Positions 34,167 through 44,224 are shown, counted from the stretch's first letter. The stretch: 64,000 nt of DNA from Arthrobacter sp. N199823 (GCF_002929705.1 NZ_PJIN01000005.1:186001-250000), one strand, 5' to 3'. Notes: generated by a model not told the origin, from the letters alone. Program-made: numbers and translations.

Positions 34167-35953
34167 TAGTTGTCCCCTCCGTGCATACCGTTGTTTCCTG
34201 CAAGTTCGCCCTCGCTGCTGTGCCCATCCATGCCTTCACCGCGGATGACCACCTGGCGGTAATCGGGCACGGTGTCCAGCAGGTGCCGGTGCGTACCCTG
34301 GGCCACTAACCGACCGTCCTTCAAAAATGCCACGGTATCCATGGCGCTCAGCAGTAGCGGGCTGGCCGTGACCACCACGGTGGTGTGCCCGGGGGTGTTG
34401 CGAGCGCCGCGGAGCGCCGTGGCAATACGTGATTCGGTATGGGCGTCGACGGCGCTGGTCGGTTCAATCAGCACCAGCACCTCGGCCTCCGTCAGCACAG
34501 CGCGCGCCAGAGTTAGGCGTTGGCGTTGACCTCCGGAGAAGCTACGGCCCTTCTCCGTGACCTGGTCATTCAACCCGTCTTCAAGACCATCGAAGACATC
34601 GTCGGCACTGGCCACATCAATGGCCGCCATGATTTCGGCGTCCGTGTGCTCCCCTGTCGGGTCCAGTTCCTCGCGAAGGGTTCCCGTGAACAGCTGGGGC
34701 TCGGCGTCGGAAACCACAATGCGTGAGCGCACCTCGCGCAGCGGCATCATGTGTAGGGCTTCGGTACCCCACCGCACCTCGGCCTCACGCAGCACGGCAT
34801 CTTCAAAGCGACCCAACCGCCGGGCAAGATCTGCCGACTGTTCCGGATCTCCCGAGACAACGGCAATGAGTCCGCCAGGCGAAACCATCACACCCGTCAC
34901 CGCATCAACCAAAGCGCTAGGTGCCGATGGTGCCGGAACTGTTGTCTCGGCGTCGTGCACGGCAGAGGGCGTGGACAAGACATCGATGATGCGCTTTGCG
35001 CCGACGTGGGCGCGAATGAAGCGGGAGACGGCGTCGGCGGCGGTGCGGATAGGCGAGACCAAGAAGACCGCATAACCATAGAGCGCCACGAGCTGACCGA
35101 CCTCGATCTGACCCGATACGGCTTGCAGGGCGCCGATCCAGGTAAAGGCGACGCTGAAGACGCCGACGACGAATACCTGGGCAGCGTCCAAATCGGCCAG
35201 CGAATATGCCACCTTGTTCCCGGCGAGCTGTGTTGCCCGGGACCGTTCCCGGTAGCGCTCAACGAAGATCTGCTCGCCACCAATGCCCCGCAACACGCGC
35301 AGTCCGGCAACGGTGTCGGCTCCGAGCGCCGTCATTTGCCCGGCCGCTTCACGCTGATCCTTCTGGCGCCTCTGGAGCGGACGGATCACGAAGAGCAGGC
35401 CAGCACCGCAGAGCGGGACACCCACAAGAACCACCACACCAAGCTCCCAGGACGATTGGAAGACCAAGTAGGAGACCAGTAGATAACCCACCAGGGATCC
35501 GGCCAGGCGCGCCGCCACGTCAAAGATTTCGCCAATGCGCATGGCATCGGAGGCGCTGGTGGAAACCACTTCACCGGTGGAAAACTTTTGGGGCAGCGCG
35601 TCCCCACTACGAGTGACCTTGTAACCCACCACTTGTGAGGAACGGTAAGCCGCCTGCATCCAGTTGCTCACTGCGGCGCGGTGGCGCAGGGTGGCTGAGA
35701 TTGACTGGACAAGCGTGAGCCCCACTAGCAGTCCAACCCAGCCGGAGAGCCGGGCGAAGTTGCCGGGCAGAATCCCCTGATCAATGGCCTGGCCCAGAAT
35801 ATAAGGGGTCAGCGCCTGGCACACCGTCCAGATGGAGCCGTAGAAGATCCCCAGCCACAGCGTGCCACGTTGGGCACCCGCCAGCCACAGGAGATAGCGG
35901 CCCGGTGAGCGGAGGTCAGGTTTTTTGGCGGATTTGTAAGGAAACGAGCGCAC
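34166..35953 (-). CDS. ABC exporter half-transporter with degenerate ATPase site
   Basis: A 595-residue partner subunit with six membrane helices (about 30-310). The nucleotide-binding domain is heavily degenerate. The P-loop reads VSGDPEQSADL (366-376), with no GKS/T. Walker B is VLVLIEP, with Ile replacing the Asp. The H-loop His is replaced (TAS, 529-531). Only the signature FSGGQRQRL (472-480) is intact. It therefore donates its signature to the partner's ATP site. The reading frame is intact throughout, so this is specialised, not decayed. Confidence 0.92.
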   Translation of the reverse strand: MRSFPYKSAKKPDLRSPGRYLLWLAGAQRGTLWLGIFYGSIWTVCQALTPYILGQAIDQGILPGNFARLSGWVGLLVGLTLVQSISATLRHRAAVSNWMQAAYRSSQVVGYKVTRSGDALPQKFSTGEVVSTSASDAMRIGEIFDVAARLAGSLVGYLLVSYLVFQSSWELGVVVLVGVPLCGAGLLFVIRPLQRRQKDQREAAGQMTALGADTVAGLRVLRGIGGEQIFVERYRERSRATQLAGNKVAYSLADLDAAQVFVVGVFSVAFTWIGALQAVSGQIEVGQLVALYGYAVFLVSPIRTAADAVSRFIRAHVGAKRIIDVLSTPSAVHDAETTVPAPSAPSALVDAVTGVMVSPGGLIAVVSGDPEQSADLARRLGRFEDAVLREAEVRWGTEALHMMPLREVRSRIVVSDAEPQLFTGTLREELDPTGEHTDAEIMAAIDVASADDVFDGLEDGLNDQVTEKGRSFSGGQRQRLTLARAVLTEAEVLVLIEPTSAVDAHTESRIATALRGARNTPGHTTVVVTASPLLLSAMDTVAFLKDGRLVAQGTHRHLLDTVPDYRQVVIRGEGMDGHSSEGELAGNNGMHGGDN

Positions 35954-36169
35954 TACGGCCTTCTAACGAAATTGTGGATTGGCAGGCATGTCAGGCGCGA
36001 TCCGGCAATCCGCGATTAAAGCGGAGCGATCGGCGCGGGGCGGGGGCTGCGTTATCTATCTCACAATCATTCACCCTAGTACACGTGTCCCCAGGAATCC
36101 AACAGGAACCCACATTCTTTGAACGGGCTCGACTAGGATCACCGGATAGGGGCAATTAAGGGGACGGAA
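35954..36169. promoter_or_regulatory. divergent intergenic region
   Basis: A 216-bp spacer between the exporter operon and the orphan membrane protein. AGGGGAC at about 36157-36163 serves the right-hand gene. I see no clear operator or -10/-35 pair. Confidence 0.3.
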
Positions 36170-37198
36170 TTGGCCGCTGCACAGGAACACTCCATGGCTG
36201 CCGTAACGGAATTTCACCGCGAAAAACGCAGCCAACGGAGGCAGATTTTCACTCTCCTCTTTCTCGGCTGGATCATCGGCGCCACGGCGACCATTCTGGT
36301 GGCGCTGGTCTTTAGTGGCCGTAATCCCTTGGGTATGGCTAATCAGGCTCAAGTAATGGCGTTGGATGAGCTTCTTGAACTCTTAACCTTGCTGGTCGGA
36401 ATCGCGGCGGCAGCAACCATGTGGATGGCTTTGCACAACGTGTTTTTTCTTCCATCGGATCCGGAATCCGGCCCGAAGTTTTTCCTCGGCTTGCTGTGTC
36501 TGATGTTGGTCATCTTCTCTGTCGTGCGCCAGCGGGATGCAGCAGTGCAACGCGAAATTGTCGAGTTTCACCTGACCACCGCCATGCGCCTGCACACCCA
36601 CCGCTGGGAGCGCATGTGGGGAGTTTCCGCCAAGCATCAGATCCGCGTGGAACCGGCAAAGACAGCCAAATTGGTGCTGTGGTGGGCTGGCAGCGGCCTC
36701 GTATTTACCGTTTTCCCGCTAGTCTTCAACAGCGGCTTCCCGCCGTTACTGCTGGTGGTCTCCCTCGTAGCTCTGATCCTGCTGGCAGTGGCCACCGCCG
36801 CACTAACCGCCTTGGCTCTCTCTGTGTATCGCAGCAATCCCCGCCCGGGCGTCGGCCTGGGATATTCATTGGTCTTATTGCTGGTGGTGGCCTTGGCCGT
36901 TGTCAGCCCTTTGGCGGTGGCGGCGCTCCAGAACGAACAGGTCTTGCATTCGCTCCTGGGCTATTTCCTGTGGTTGACTCCTTCCCTGCTGCTGATTTTC
37001 CGCAAACCTCAGTCGGCTCACATGGCACCGCTGGAATACAAGTTGGCGGCACGGCCCAAAAACAAACTGTTGCACGCACTAATTGCCTGCTTCGACGGTG
37101 CGCGCGAGGCAGCCTACTGGACCGAACTAAGCCATGAAAACCGCCGGCAGGCTCGGTACGAGACCAAGCTGGCCCGGCTTGAGGCTGAAGAACTCTAG
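36170..37198 (+). CDS. polytopic membrane protein of unknown function
   Basis: A 342-residue integral membrane protein with about seven hydrophobic segments (near 27-49, 64-87, 100-117, 163-185, 187-215, 223-245, 255-273). A long soluble stretch lies between the third and fourth, with a His/Arg-rich LHTHRWERMWG. The C-terminal tail (about 290-342) is charged and helical. TTG 36170 follows AGGGGAC; ATG 36194 is the alternative. I recognise no family, and the neighbours give no hint. Confidence 0.7.
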   Translation: MAAAQEHSMAAVTEFHREKRSQRRQIFTLLFLGWIIGATATILVALVFSGRNPLGMANQAQVMALDELLELLTLLVGIAAAATMWMALHNVFFLPSDPESGPKFFLGLLCLMLVIFSVVRQRDAAVQREIVEFHLTTAMRLHTHRWERMWGVSAKHQIRVEPAKTAKLVLWWAGSGLVFTVFPLVFNSGFPPLLLVVSLVALILLAVATAALTALALSVYRSNPRPGVGLGYSLVLLLVVALAVVSPLAVAALQNEQVLHSLLGYFLWLTPSLLLIFRKPQSAHMAPLEYKLAARPKNKLLHALIACFDGAREAAYWTELSHENRRQARYETKLARLEAEEL

Positions 37199-37749
37199 AA
37201 TGACCCTCTGCCGTAAGGCTCTCCGACAGCGCTGCACGAATGAGCCATTCGTCTGCCAGTAGCCGTCTTGAACAGTAGGATCCCAAGCTGTCTGTCAGCC
37301 TCGGAAGGCTCTGAGCTGCGACGATGGTCCAAACTTGATCCCCGGAATTCTCATAATTCATATCAATTTCCGCGTGACGCGCATCATCGACGAGGCCGTC
37401 CTGTTCAGCATCATTCCGAACTTGCCTAGAATCAGGCGGTATTTGCGAGCATCAAGCCTACGTTTGCCGGAGTCAGAAGAATGGGTTCGACTGGGGCCTG
37501 AATTATTGCCCCGTACAAGGCCCCACTTTTCATTCAATTGTTGTGCCAACCCAGGGAATCCGCCTCGGCGGGCACCTCATATGGCCACGAGTGGGCAGTT
37601 TCAACTGGCCGCTAACATCCGGTTCCTCCGCCGATACTTCTTCGGGGAGCGTTCCGAATCCTACAGCCTGCTCATCGCTTAGAAATTCACCAGCCAAGCC
37701 ACTCATTCGACGGGCGGCGGGCTCCTTGGCCGACGGATGGAATTGCCCG
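37199..37749. other. gene-poor stretch with possible decayed coding sequence
   Basis: 551 bases without a convincing gene. It is more AT-rich than its flanks at about 37330-37440. On the minus strand 37533-37706 reads MSGLAGEFLSDEQAVGFG and more. FLSDEQA recalls the start of Tn3-family transposases, but the rest does not continue the match. I treat it as a possible relic only. Confidence 0.35.
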
Positions 37750-38571
37750 TCACTCAACGGATAGCTGCGAAAAACCTTGCTCGATGGCCGAGCGTAGCAT
37801 CCACTCCGGCCAGGGAAGTCGAACCGTGGCCAATGTATCCTCGATGCTAATCCCGGCCGTCCAGGCACCACGAATTGTCTTTGCCACGGCATCCAAAGCT
37901 GTCGCTTGCCGAGTCGCGAACTCGCGGTCAACCACGCTCCCATGGCCCGGAACGATTACGTCTGTCGGTTGCACATTGAGCAAAAGCTCGTCCAATGCCC
38001 TAGGCCAGTCCAGTGGCCAGCTACCTGAGCCGAACATAGGAGGCCCAGATTCTTCGATCACATCACCGAGCATCCAGACTCTCGCGTCGGGCACGAATAC
38101 GGCCAGATCCGTATCGGTATGTCCCCGAGCGATCGGAAGACACTTGATTTCACGCCCGCCAGCGGTGAGCGTCGTCGCTTGAGTAATCAGGACGGACGGT
38201 CGGGTCAAGACGACCTTTTCCCAATCCTTGTCGGGTTCACGCGAGGGGTCGGCGTACCAGGCGTCCAGTCGAGGACCTTCGAATGCGTCATAGTGCGCGG
38301 GAATCCGGCGGTGTCCGATGACCGGAACACCAAGTGCTGCAAACACGGAATTACCGAAGCTGTGATCGTAGTGAGCATGAGTATTGATGGCACCGACGAT
38401 CGGGACACTGAAACGTTTCGTCAAATCGTTGACGATATCGTGCGCTTCAGTCGGAGAATTTCCGGTGTCGACAACCGTCACTCCCGCCGGCCCGACAATC
38501 GCGGCCACGTTCACGTCATCCGAGCCAATCTGCTTCACAAAAACGCCTGATGCTACTTCTTCCCACGACAT
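37750..38571 (-). CDS. MBL fold metallo-hydrolase
   Basis: A 273-residue metallo-beta-lactamase-fold protein. The zinc motif NTHAHYDHS gives His65, His67, Asp69 and His70. A further ligand His lies in IARGHTDTD, an Asp in VWMLGDVIEE, and a last His in IVPGHGSVVD. It matches the broad glyoxalase-II/quinoprotein-relay-like group that has a WPLDWPRALDEL segment. The substrate is unknown and there is no signal peptide. It is monocistronic, next to a gene-poor region. Confidence 0.9.
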   Translation of the reverse strand: MSWEEVASGVFVKQIGSDDVNVAAIVGPAGVTVVDTGNSPTEAHDIVNDLTKRFSVPIVGAINTHAHYDHSFGNSVFAALGVPVIGHRRIPAHYDAFEGPRLDAWYADPSREPDKDWEKVVLTRPSVLITQATTLTAGGREIKCLPIARGHTDTDLAVFVPDARVWMLGDVIEESGPPMFGSGSWPLDWPRALDELLLNVQPTDVIVPGHGSVVDREFATRQATALDAVAKTIRGAWTAGISIEDTLATVRLPWPEWMLRSAIEQGFSQLSVE

Positions 38572-38863
38572 GCCTCCGATGGTACGCCGACCGGCAAGAT
38601 TAATCTGAGGCGGCTCGGCATAGCCAGAGACGAACGCTTGCCGCAGATAACGTTCCGCTACGGGCCGGAGCTGTTGTCCTGACGACTTCTGACAGGATGT
38701 TCCAAGAGGCCATTCCAGACTGATAACACGCTAGTGACGAGAACTTCGGATTAGTGACAAATAGCCCCGGGCCCTACTTGAACGGTGACCAGCTGGACGC
38801 AATGAGGCCGCGCAGAACAGTGCCTTCCTGTCCTACGCGGCCCTTGCCTTCCAGCGGCTGTTC
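38572..38863. other. intergenic region, nothing recognised
   Basis: 292 bases between the MBL hydrolase and the end of sugar locus 2. I see no gene, strong hairpin or clear operator. Confidence 0.4.
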
Positions 38864-40021
38864 CTAGCGGCTGACGGCGTTAAGACTGGGGTCAAGACTG
38901 CTGGTAAAGCTGCCCAGAGGCGATCCCCACGCGGCCAAGACGGCCTTGACCTCCGCATTCTTTTCGGCCTCCAAGGCTTGCGTGTAGGCAGCCTGCAACA
39001 CGTCATCAATGCGTACCCGCTGGCCGGTTTCGGCGGACTGAACGGCCGCCTCAACCATGGCCAGGGAGTGGACGTTGGAGTGAATCTGACCGTCAGGCAC
39101 CTCGCCCGTGCGCAGCGCTGAGGCAAACTCGGCGAGGGAGCCGGCAATCTGCTCGGGGCCATCGGCTGCCGCAGGAACTGCCAGCGCCCCCCCGGACGCG
39201 TCGCTGGCATCAACCAAGGGAGCCTGTTCGCCGTCCCACACAGCGGTGCCGCGTTCTCCGTTGACTCGCCATTGCCCGTTCCACGACGTTTCCGCACCAT
39301 CGGCGCACCACGAGCCCGAGTACACATAGCGAAGGCCACTGGAGAACTCGAAGATGGCGGTAGCAGCGGCGTCGTTCTTGTACCAGCTCCAGGCCGGGTT
39401 GAACTCCTCGCAATACACGCTCACCGGGTCCTGCCCCGTGAGGTAACGGACGGCGTCGAAGGGGTGAATGGCCATGTCCACTAACAAGACGTGGTCCATC
39501 TCCTCGCGGAACCCGCCAAAATGGGGGGCCTTGAAGAACTCGGTGGTGATGACACCCACCTCACCCAACTCACTCGTAACCGCTTTGAGCTGGGCGAGCG
39601 AGTTGAAGTAACGCCGGGACTGGCTAATCATCAGTAGCTGACCGCTGGCCTCAGAACCCGCCGCCAGCGAGAGCGCCTGGGCAACGGTGGGCGCGGCCGG
39701 CTTCTCGCACAGCACCGGCAGGCCGGCGAACATGGCCTCGACGTTGACGGGGTGGTGGGCCACTGGAACAGTGACATTGACGACGGCGTGAGCACCGGTT
39801 GCGGCGGCAATCTCGCCGACACTGGTACCCACTGCTACGCCCTCGATGCCCTTTTCGGCGAGCGCTTGGTGGGCTGTGTCCGTGTTGAGATCAACCAAGC
39901 CCACCAGTTCAACATCGGGGTTGGCCGTGATCGCCTCGATCCAAGCCTTGCCCATGCCGCCGGCACCGACTTGGACCAGCCGGAGCGGACCGGGGGTATC
40001 AAAGGTGGCGAAGGTGGTCAC
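38864..40021 (-). CDS. Gfo/Idh/MocA family dehydrogenase, sugar locus 2
   Basis: A 385-residue NAD(P)-dependent oxidoreductase. The Rossmann loop is [15 protein letters not shown], the EKP-like motif appears as LCEKPAAPT, and [20 protein letters not shown] carries the catalytic Asp/His region. Its ATG overlaps the ThuA stop as ATGA. Gene pairing of a Gfo/Idh/MocA enzyme with ThuA recalls rhizobial ThuB-ThuA, which convert disaccharides to 3-keto derivatives. The substrate here is not determined. Confidence 0.9.
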   Translation of the reverse strand: MTTFATFDTPGPLRLVQVGAGGMGKAWIEAITANPDVELVGLVDLNTDTAHQALAEKGIEGVAVGTSVGEIAAATGAHAVVNVTVPVAHHPVNVEAMFAGLPVLCEKPAAPTVAQALSLAAGSEASGQLLMISQSRRYFNSLAQLKAVTSELGEVGVITTEFFKAPHFGGFREEMDHVLLVDMAIHPFDAVRYLTGQDPVSVYCEEFNPAWSWYKNDAAATAIFEFSSGLRYVYSGSWCADGAETSWNGQWRVNGERGTAVWDGEQAPLVDASDASGGALAVPAAADGPEQIAGSLAEFASALRTGEVPDGQIHSNVHSLAMVEAAVQSAETGQRVRIDDVLQAAYTQALEAEKNAEVKAVLAAWGSPLGSFTSSLDPSLNAVSR

Positions 40022-40824
40022 TGTGAAATCGCTCCCTGGTAGCCCTGGCCGTTGTAGAAATCTTCCGTGTCATAGCGCAGTAGCACGGGCTCGGCGCGTT
40101 CGGGGCGAAGCGTTTTGGCCCACTGCACACCGTTGGAAATGACCTTGCGGACTTCCTTCTGGTGGTAGACCGGGTAGTCCTGGTCGCCGGGGCTGAAGAA
40201 GAAGATCTTGCCGAAACCACGGCGGTAGGTCATGCCGCTGCGGAAGACTTCTCCGCCGGTGAAGGTGGACAGGAAAATGAGCTCGTCCGGGGCTGGAACG
40301 TCAAAGTACTCGCCGTACATTTCCTGGGCCGGGATGATGAAGGGGTGCGGAATGCCCTGGGCGATGGGGTGGGTCGGGTCAACTGTCCACACCAACTCGC
40401 GGTCCTGCTCCGAACGCCACCGCAGTGTGCAGGAGGTGCCCATGAGCTTGCCGAAGATCTTGGACCAGTGCCCGGAGTGCAACACCAGCAGCCCCATGCC
40501 GGCCAGAACATGCTTGTGCACACGCTCCACCACCTCGTCGCTTACTTCGTCGTGGGCGGCGTGACCCCACCAGACCAGGACATCGGTGGCCGCAAGGACT
40601 TCCTCGGTCAGTCCGTGTTCGGGATCATCAAGGGTCACCGTGGTCACCTGCGCGTCTGCGCCTAGGTTCTCTTCAATGCCTTCTTTGATGGTGCTGTGCA
40701 TGCCGTGCGGGTAGATGTCCCGGACCTTCTGCTCAACTTGTTCGTGCCGATTTTCTCCCCAGACAACCACTTTGATAGGTGTTGCGGGGCTGGTGATTCC
40801 AGACATTGTCATCGCTTTCTTCAT
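40018..40824 (-). CDS. ThuA domain-containing protein
   Basis: A 268-residue class-I glutamine-amidotransferase-like fold protein. It contains [10 protein letters not shown] at the first strand, [65 protein letters not shown], and a terminal helix. This is the trehalose-utilisation ThuA family. It is coupled by a 4-base overlap to the dehydrogenase and follows the transporter genes. Other starts a few codons downstream are possible. Confidence 0.9.
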   Translation of the reverse strand: MKKAMTMSGITSPATPIKVVVWGENRHEQVEQKVRDIYPHGMHSTIKEGIEENLGADAQVTTVTLDDPEHGLTEEVLAATDVLVWWGHAAHDEVSDEVVERVHKHVLAGMGLLVLHSGHWSKIFGKLMGTSCTLRWRSEQDRELVWTVDPTHPIAQGIPHPFIIPAQEMYGEYFDVPAPDELIFLSTFTGGEVFRSGMTYRRGFGKIFFFSPGDQDYPVYHQKEVRKVISNGVQWAKTLRPERAEPVLLRYDTEDFYNGQGYQGAISQ

Positions 40825-40861
40825 GGTGCTTGCGTAAATTAAGTGAGTTTGTGCGGCGGTG

Positions 40862-41722
40862 TTACTTCACGGCTCCACCGGTGGCGCCCGCGGCAATATA
40901 CTTCTGTGCCACCACCAAGAGCACGATTGCCGGCAGGGAGGACAATACGGCGGTTGCCATGACGGCGCTCCAATTTGAAACCTGGGTACCCAGATACTGG
41001 TAGATACCCAGCGTCACGGGCCGAACCTCATCGGTGGTGGTCAGCGTCAGAGCGAAGAGGAAATCACTCCAGGCAAAGAGGAACGCAAACAGTCCAGCCG
41101 TGATGAGCGCATTCTTGGCGATGGGCATGGCGATGGAGATAAAGGCCCTGATTTGACCCGCCCCATCGACACGCGCCGCCTCGATAATTGAGGCCGGGAT
41201 ACTCATCATGGATGCCCGCATGACCAAAATGGCGAACGGAATAGCATGGCTGGCATCAGCCAGAATGAGGCCCGGAATGGAGTTCAGCAGTCCAAGATTG
41301 TTATAGGCCGCGTACAGGGCATTGGCAATAACCACCCCGGGAATCATCTGGGCGATCAGAATGGCCAGCATGGCCCAGCTGATCCAACGGAACTTGAATT
41401 GCGCCAGCGCGTAGGCAGCGGGCGCTGCGATGACCAAGGTAACCCCCACGGCTCCCAGCGCAATGATCAAGCTTGTCAGCAGGTTGCGTCCTTGATCTGC
41501 GATGGCTTTTTCATAGCCATCAAAACTTGGGTTCCAGGGGAAGAAGTCTGCTGACAGCGTGTTGCCGGAGGGCTGGAGCGAGGCGTTGACCATCCAGTAG
41601 ATGGGGAACAACATGATGGCTAGGAAGAGAATGCCGAGGAGTGTTGATCCCCGGGTTTTTAATGCTCGACGGCGCAGCGCACTCCCGCGGACGCTGCTTC
41701 GATTCAGTGGTGCAGTAGTCAT
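40862..41722 (-). CDS. carbohydrate ABC transporter permease (MalG type), sugar locus 2
   Basis: A 286-residue permease with six membrane segments. The EAA loop is [21 protein letters not shown] and the C-terminus is GATGGAVK. It is nine bases downstream of the MalF-type gene. It works with that subunit and the lipoprotein; again no ATPase gene is linked. Confidence 0.93.
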   Translation of the reverse strand: MTTAPLNRSSVRGSALRRRALKTRGSTLLGILFLAIMLFPIYWMVNASLQPSGNTLSADFFPWNPSFDGYEKAIADQGRNLLTSLIIALGAVGVTLVIAAPAAYALAQFKFRWISWAMLAILIAQMIPGVVIANALYAAYNNLGLLNSIPGLILADASHAIPFAILVMRASMMSIPASIIEAARVDGAGQIRAFISIAMPIAKNALITAGLFAFLFAWSDFLFALTLTTTDEVRPVTLGIYQYLGTQVSNWSAVMATAVLSSLPAIVLLVVAQKYIAAGATGGAVK

Positions 41723-41731
41723 TGAGGGCTC

Positions 41732-42700
41732 CTACTCATCGACAGCGCGGCGATTGGCCCGCAGGTAGATGACGGCGAATACGAGGGAAATGAGGATCAG
41801 GATGTTGGAGAATGCAGCACCCACCCCGAACTCGAAATTGACGAAGGATTCTTGGTAGGAACGCACCGCAATCGTCTGGGTAGCGTTGGCCGGGCCACCG
41901 TTCGTCAAGCCCAAGATGATGTCCAAAACCTTGATGGTGTACACCACTCCAAGGATGAGCACCACACTGACAACCGGGCGAAGGTTGGGCCACGTGATGT
42001 GGCGGAATGCCTTCCATCCGGTGGCACCATCCAGTTCTCCGGCTTCATAGAGTTCCTCGGGAATGTCCTGGAGGCCGCCGTACAGCAACGTGACGTTGAA
42101 GGGAATGCCCACCCAGATATTGACAAGAATGACGGCAAGCAACGCTACGTCGGGACTGGTCAGCCACGGGATGGCAGGGATGCCAAAGGTTCCCAGGAAC
42201 TGGTTAAGAATTCCCGAATCCTGATCAAGAATGGAACGCCAGGTTGCGCTGGCCACGATCAACGGCAGCAACCACGGGAGCAGAAGCATGGCCCGCAAGA
42301 AGCGGCTCAGCGGAAAATGCCTGTTGAAAAAGGAGGCCAGCGCAAGGCCGATGACGAACTGGCCAATAATGCAGGCAACGGTGAAAAGCGCTGTGTTAAG
42401 CAGTGCAGGCCAAAACAAGTTGGAGCTGACCACTGTGACATAGTTCTGGAACCCCACCCACGGTGCTTCTCCGGTAAAGAAGGTTTTGGTGGTGTAGTCC
42501 TGCATGCTCATGATGAGGTTCTTGACTACGGGGTAGCCAAAGAAGAGCACTAGGTAGAGCCCGGCCGGGACCACAAAGAGGATCTTGGTGATGTTTTCGC
42601 GGGCCCAAAAGCCTTGGCGACGCTTGGGTGCACCTTGCTCGCTTGTCGCCCCGGACCGTTGGCTGGATGCAACTGCCGGATCTGTTGATAGGGAAGTCAT
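41732..42700 (-). CDS. carbohydrate ABC transporter permease (MalF type), sugar locus 2
   Basis: A 322-residue permease with six membrane segments. The EAA loop is YEAGELDGATGWKAFRHITWP. ATG 42700 (MTSLSTDPAV) is chosen because GAGAGG lies five bases upstream; an upstream in-frame start would add ten Cys/Arg-rich residues. It is 65 bp downstream of the lipoprotein gene. Confidence 0.92.
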   Translation of the reverse strand: MTSLSTDPAVASSQRSGATSEQGAPKRRQGFWARENITKILFVVPAGLYLVLFFGYPVVKNLIMSMQDYTTKTFFTGEAPWVGFQNYVTVVSSNLFWPALLNTALFTVACIIGQFVIGLALASFFNRHFPLSRFLRAMLLLPWLLPLIVASATWRSILDQDSGILNQFLGTFGIPAIPWLTSPDVALLAVILVNIWVGIPFNVTLLYGGLQDIPEELYEAGELDGATGWKAFRHITWPNLRPVVSVVLILGVVYTIKVLDIILGLTNGGPANATQTIAVRSYQESFVNFEFGVGAAFSNILILISLVFAVIYLRANRRAVDE

Positions 42701-42765
42701 GGTGGCCTCTCTGCCGGTTCCGCAGCACAAGGGGCTGCAGAACCGGCGTCGAAATGGTGTTGGCG

Positions 42766-43992
42766 TTAGCCCTTGGCGGCTTGGGCGAATGCCTCATCAA
42801 CTGTGGCTTTGTCCGTCAGAACCAACTGGATGGCCGTGTAAATGGTGGTTGCTGCTTTGGGCCACTCGGCGCCCAGATTGCCCGTGCGTGAGCGGGCATT
42901 GGCAATCTGCTCGGTAAAGGCGGCCATATCCGGCATCTTTTCAACGTATTCCTTGGCCAACTCCGGCTTGGTGGGCACTGTGTAGCGCTCGGCACCGAGG
43001 GTCACCTGCGTGTCACCAGCGGTGAGGCAGCTGATGAATTCTGCTGCTTTAGCTTGCTTGGCTTTATCCCCTGTTTGCGGGATGGTCCACACTTCCCCGC
43101 CCAAAGGCGCGATGGGCGTTTGGCCGGCCTTATTGACAGGCACCTGTACGGATCCCCACTCCAAGGAAGCGTCCTCGTTGAGCGCGGGAATCTGCCACGG
43201 GCCGTTGATCATCATGGCCGCCTTGCCCGCCATGAACTGATCCTTAACATCTCCTTGGCCCCAGTTGATGGCACCCTTGGAGACAGAGCCGTCGTCGACC
43301 AAGTCTTTCCACAACTGCAGCGCTTCCTTGTTCTGGGTCGAATCCAGCTCGGTTTCACTTCCACCATTGGTCCACATGAACGGCAGGAACTGCCAGGAGC
43401 CCTCATAGGTGGCGACGGCTGAAAACGCCATGCCATATTGACTGCCGCTGGTCAGAGCCTTGGCAGTTGTTTTCAACTCATCCCAAGTCTTAGGTGGGGT
43501 CAGGCCAGCGTCAGCCAAGATCTTTTTGTTGTAGAACAGGCCCAGCGTGTTGGCTGTGGGGGCAAGGCCGTACACCTCGCCGTCGTAGGTTCCGGCGTCG
43601 AGCATGCCCTGGGCGAATCCGGTGGTATCTACCTTGAAGTCACTGAGCGGGGCCAGTCCACCGGTGGAGGCAATTTCCTGTACATCCGGGTTATCGAGCA
43701 TCAAAATATCCGGCAGCGTCTTGGAAGAAGATTTTTGTAGGACCTTCTGGATGAGGTCTTTGCCCGGCACTACTTCACGGGTAATGGTGACACCAATGTC
43801 CGTGGCGCACTTGTCGATGGCGCTCTGGATCAGGCCCTTGTCAGGGTCATTGTTGTAGTAGTCCATCAAGGTCAAGGTGGTCGCATCGCCCGAGCTGGCG
43901 GTAGTACCCCCACCACAGGCCGTCAGGACGAGGGGTGTGATGGCCGCTAGGGCCAAGAACTTGCTCCAGCGGGCCTTTTTCTGATTGTTCAC
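42766..43992 (-). CDS. sugar-binding lipoprotein of CUT1 ABC transporter, sugar locus 2
   Basis: A 408-residue extracellular binding protein. The signal peptide ends in LVLTAC, giving lipidated Cys26. TLTLMDYYNNDPDKG and LPDILMLDNPDVQ are the family features of the first lobe, and AAMMINGPWQIPAL is typical of the second. GTG 43992 has AAAGGAG six bases upstream. It is first in the transporter/ThuA/dehydrogenase operon. Its promoter is flanked by two LacI-type operators. Confidence 0.93.
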   Translation of the reverse strand: MNNQKKARWSKFLALAAITPLVLTACGGGTTASSGDATTLTLMDYYNNDPDKGLIQSAIDKCATDIGVTITREVVPGKDLIQKVLQKSSSKTLPDILMLDNPDVQEIASTGGLAPLSDFKVDTTGFAQGMLDAGTYDGEVYGLAPTANTLGLFYNKKILADAGLTPPKTWDELKTTAKALTSGSQYGMAFSAVATYEGSWQFLPFMWTNGGSETELDSTQNKEALQLWKDLVDDGSVSKGAINWGQGDVKDQFMAGKAAMMINGPWQIPALNEDASLEWGSVQVPVNKAGQTPIAPLGGEVWTIPQTGDKAKQAKAAEFISCLTAGDTQVTLGAERYTVPTKPELAKEYVEKMPDMAAFTEQIANARSRTGNLGAEWPKAATTIYTAIQLVLTDKATVDEAFAQAAKG

Positions 43993-44152
43993 GGTAGCTC
44001 CTTTGCTCGTTAATGTGCTGCAGGTGGTGCAATTCTTGGGTGTTACTTCAGGCTGTCCCGGCCGGATGCTCTTTTCCCCGGGCAGCACCCATGCGTCATG
44101 TTTGGGGCCATATCACGCCACAAAAATTGCGGGATATGGACTTGTTACCTCA

Positions 44153-44172
44153 AAAGTAAAGCGCTTTACTTT
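44153..44172. promoter_or_regulatory. LacI-family operator 1
   Basis: AAAGTAAAGCGCTTTACTTT is a perfect 20-bp palindrome with a central GC. It lies just downstream of the inferred transcription start of the transporter operon. Confidence 0.85.
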
Positions 44173-44185
44173 AGGTGTGACATTG

Positions 44186-44215
44186 ATCATGCCTCGGACC
44201 TGAGTTCCCTGTCAA
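44186..44215 (-). promoter_or_regulatory. promoter of the locus 2 operon
   Basis: Minus strand: -35 TTGACA (44215-44210), an 18-bp spacer, and -10 CATGAT (44191-44186). It is bracketed by operator 1 downstream and operator 2 upstream. Confidence 0.65.
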
Positions 44216-44224
44216 GGAAAAAAT

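Noticed and set aside
34166-35953. Pseudogene status for the exporter subunit with no Walker A.
   Set aside because: The reading frame is complete, overlaps its partner by one base, keeps FSGGQ, and the losses complement the partner's altered signature.
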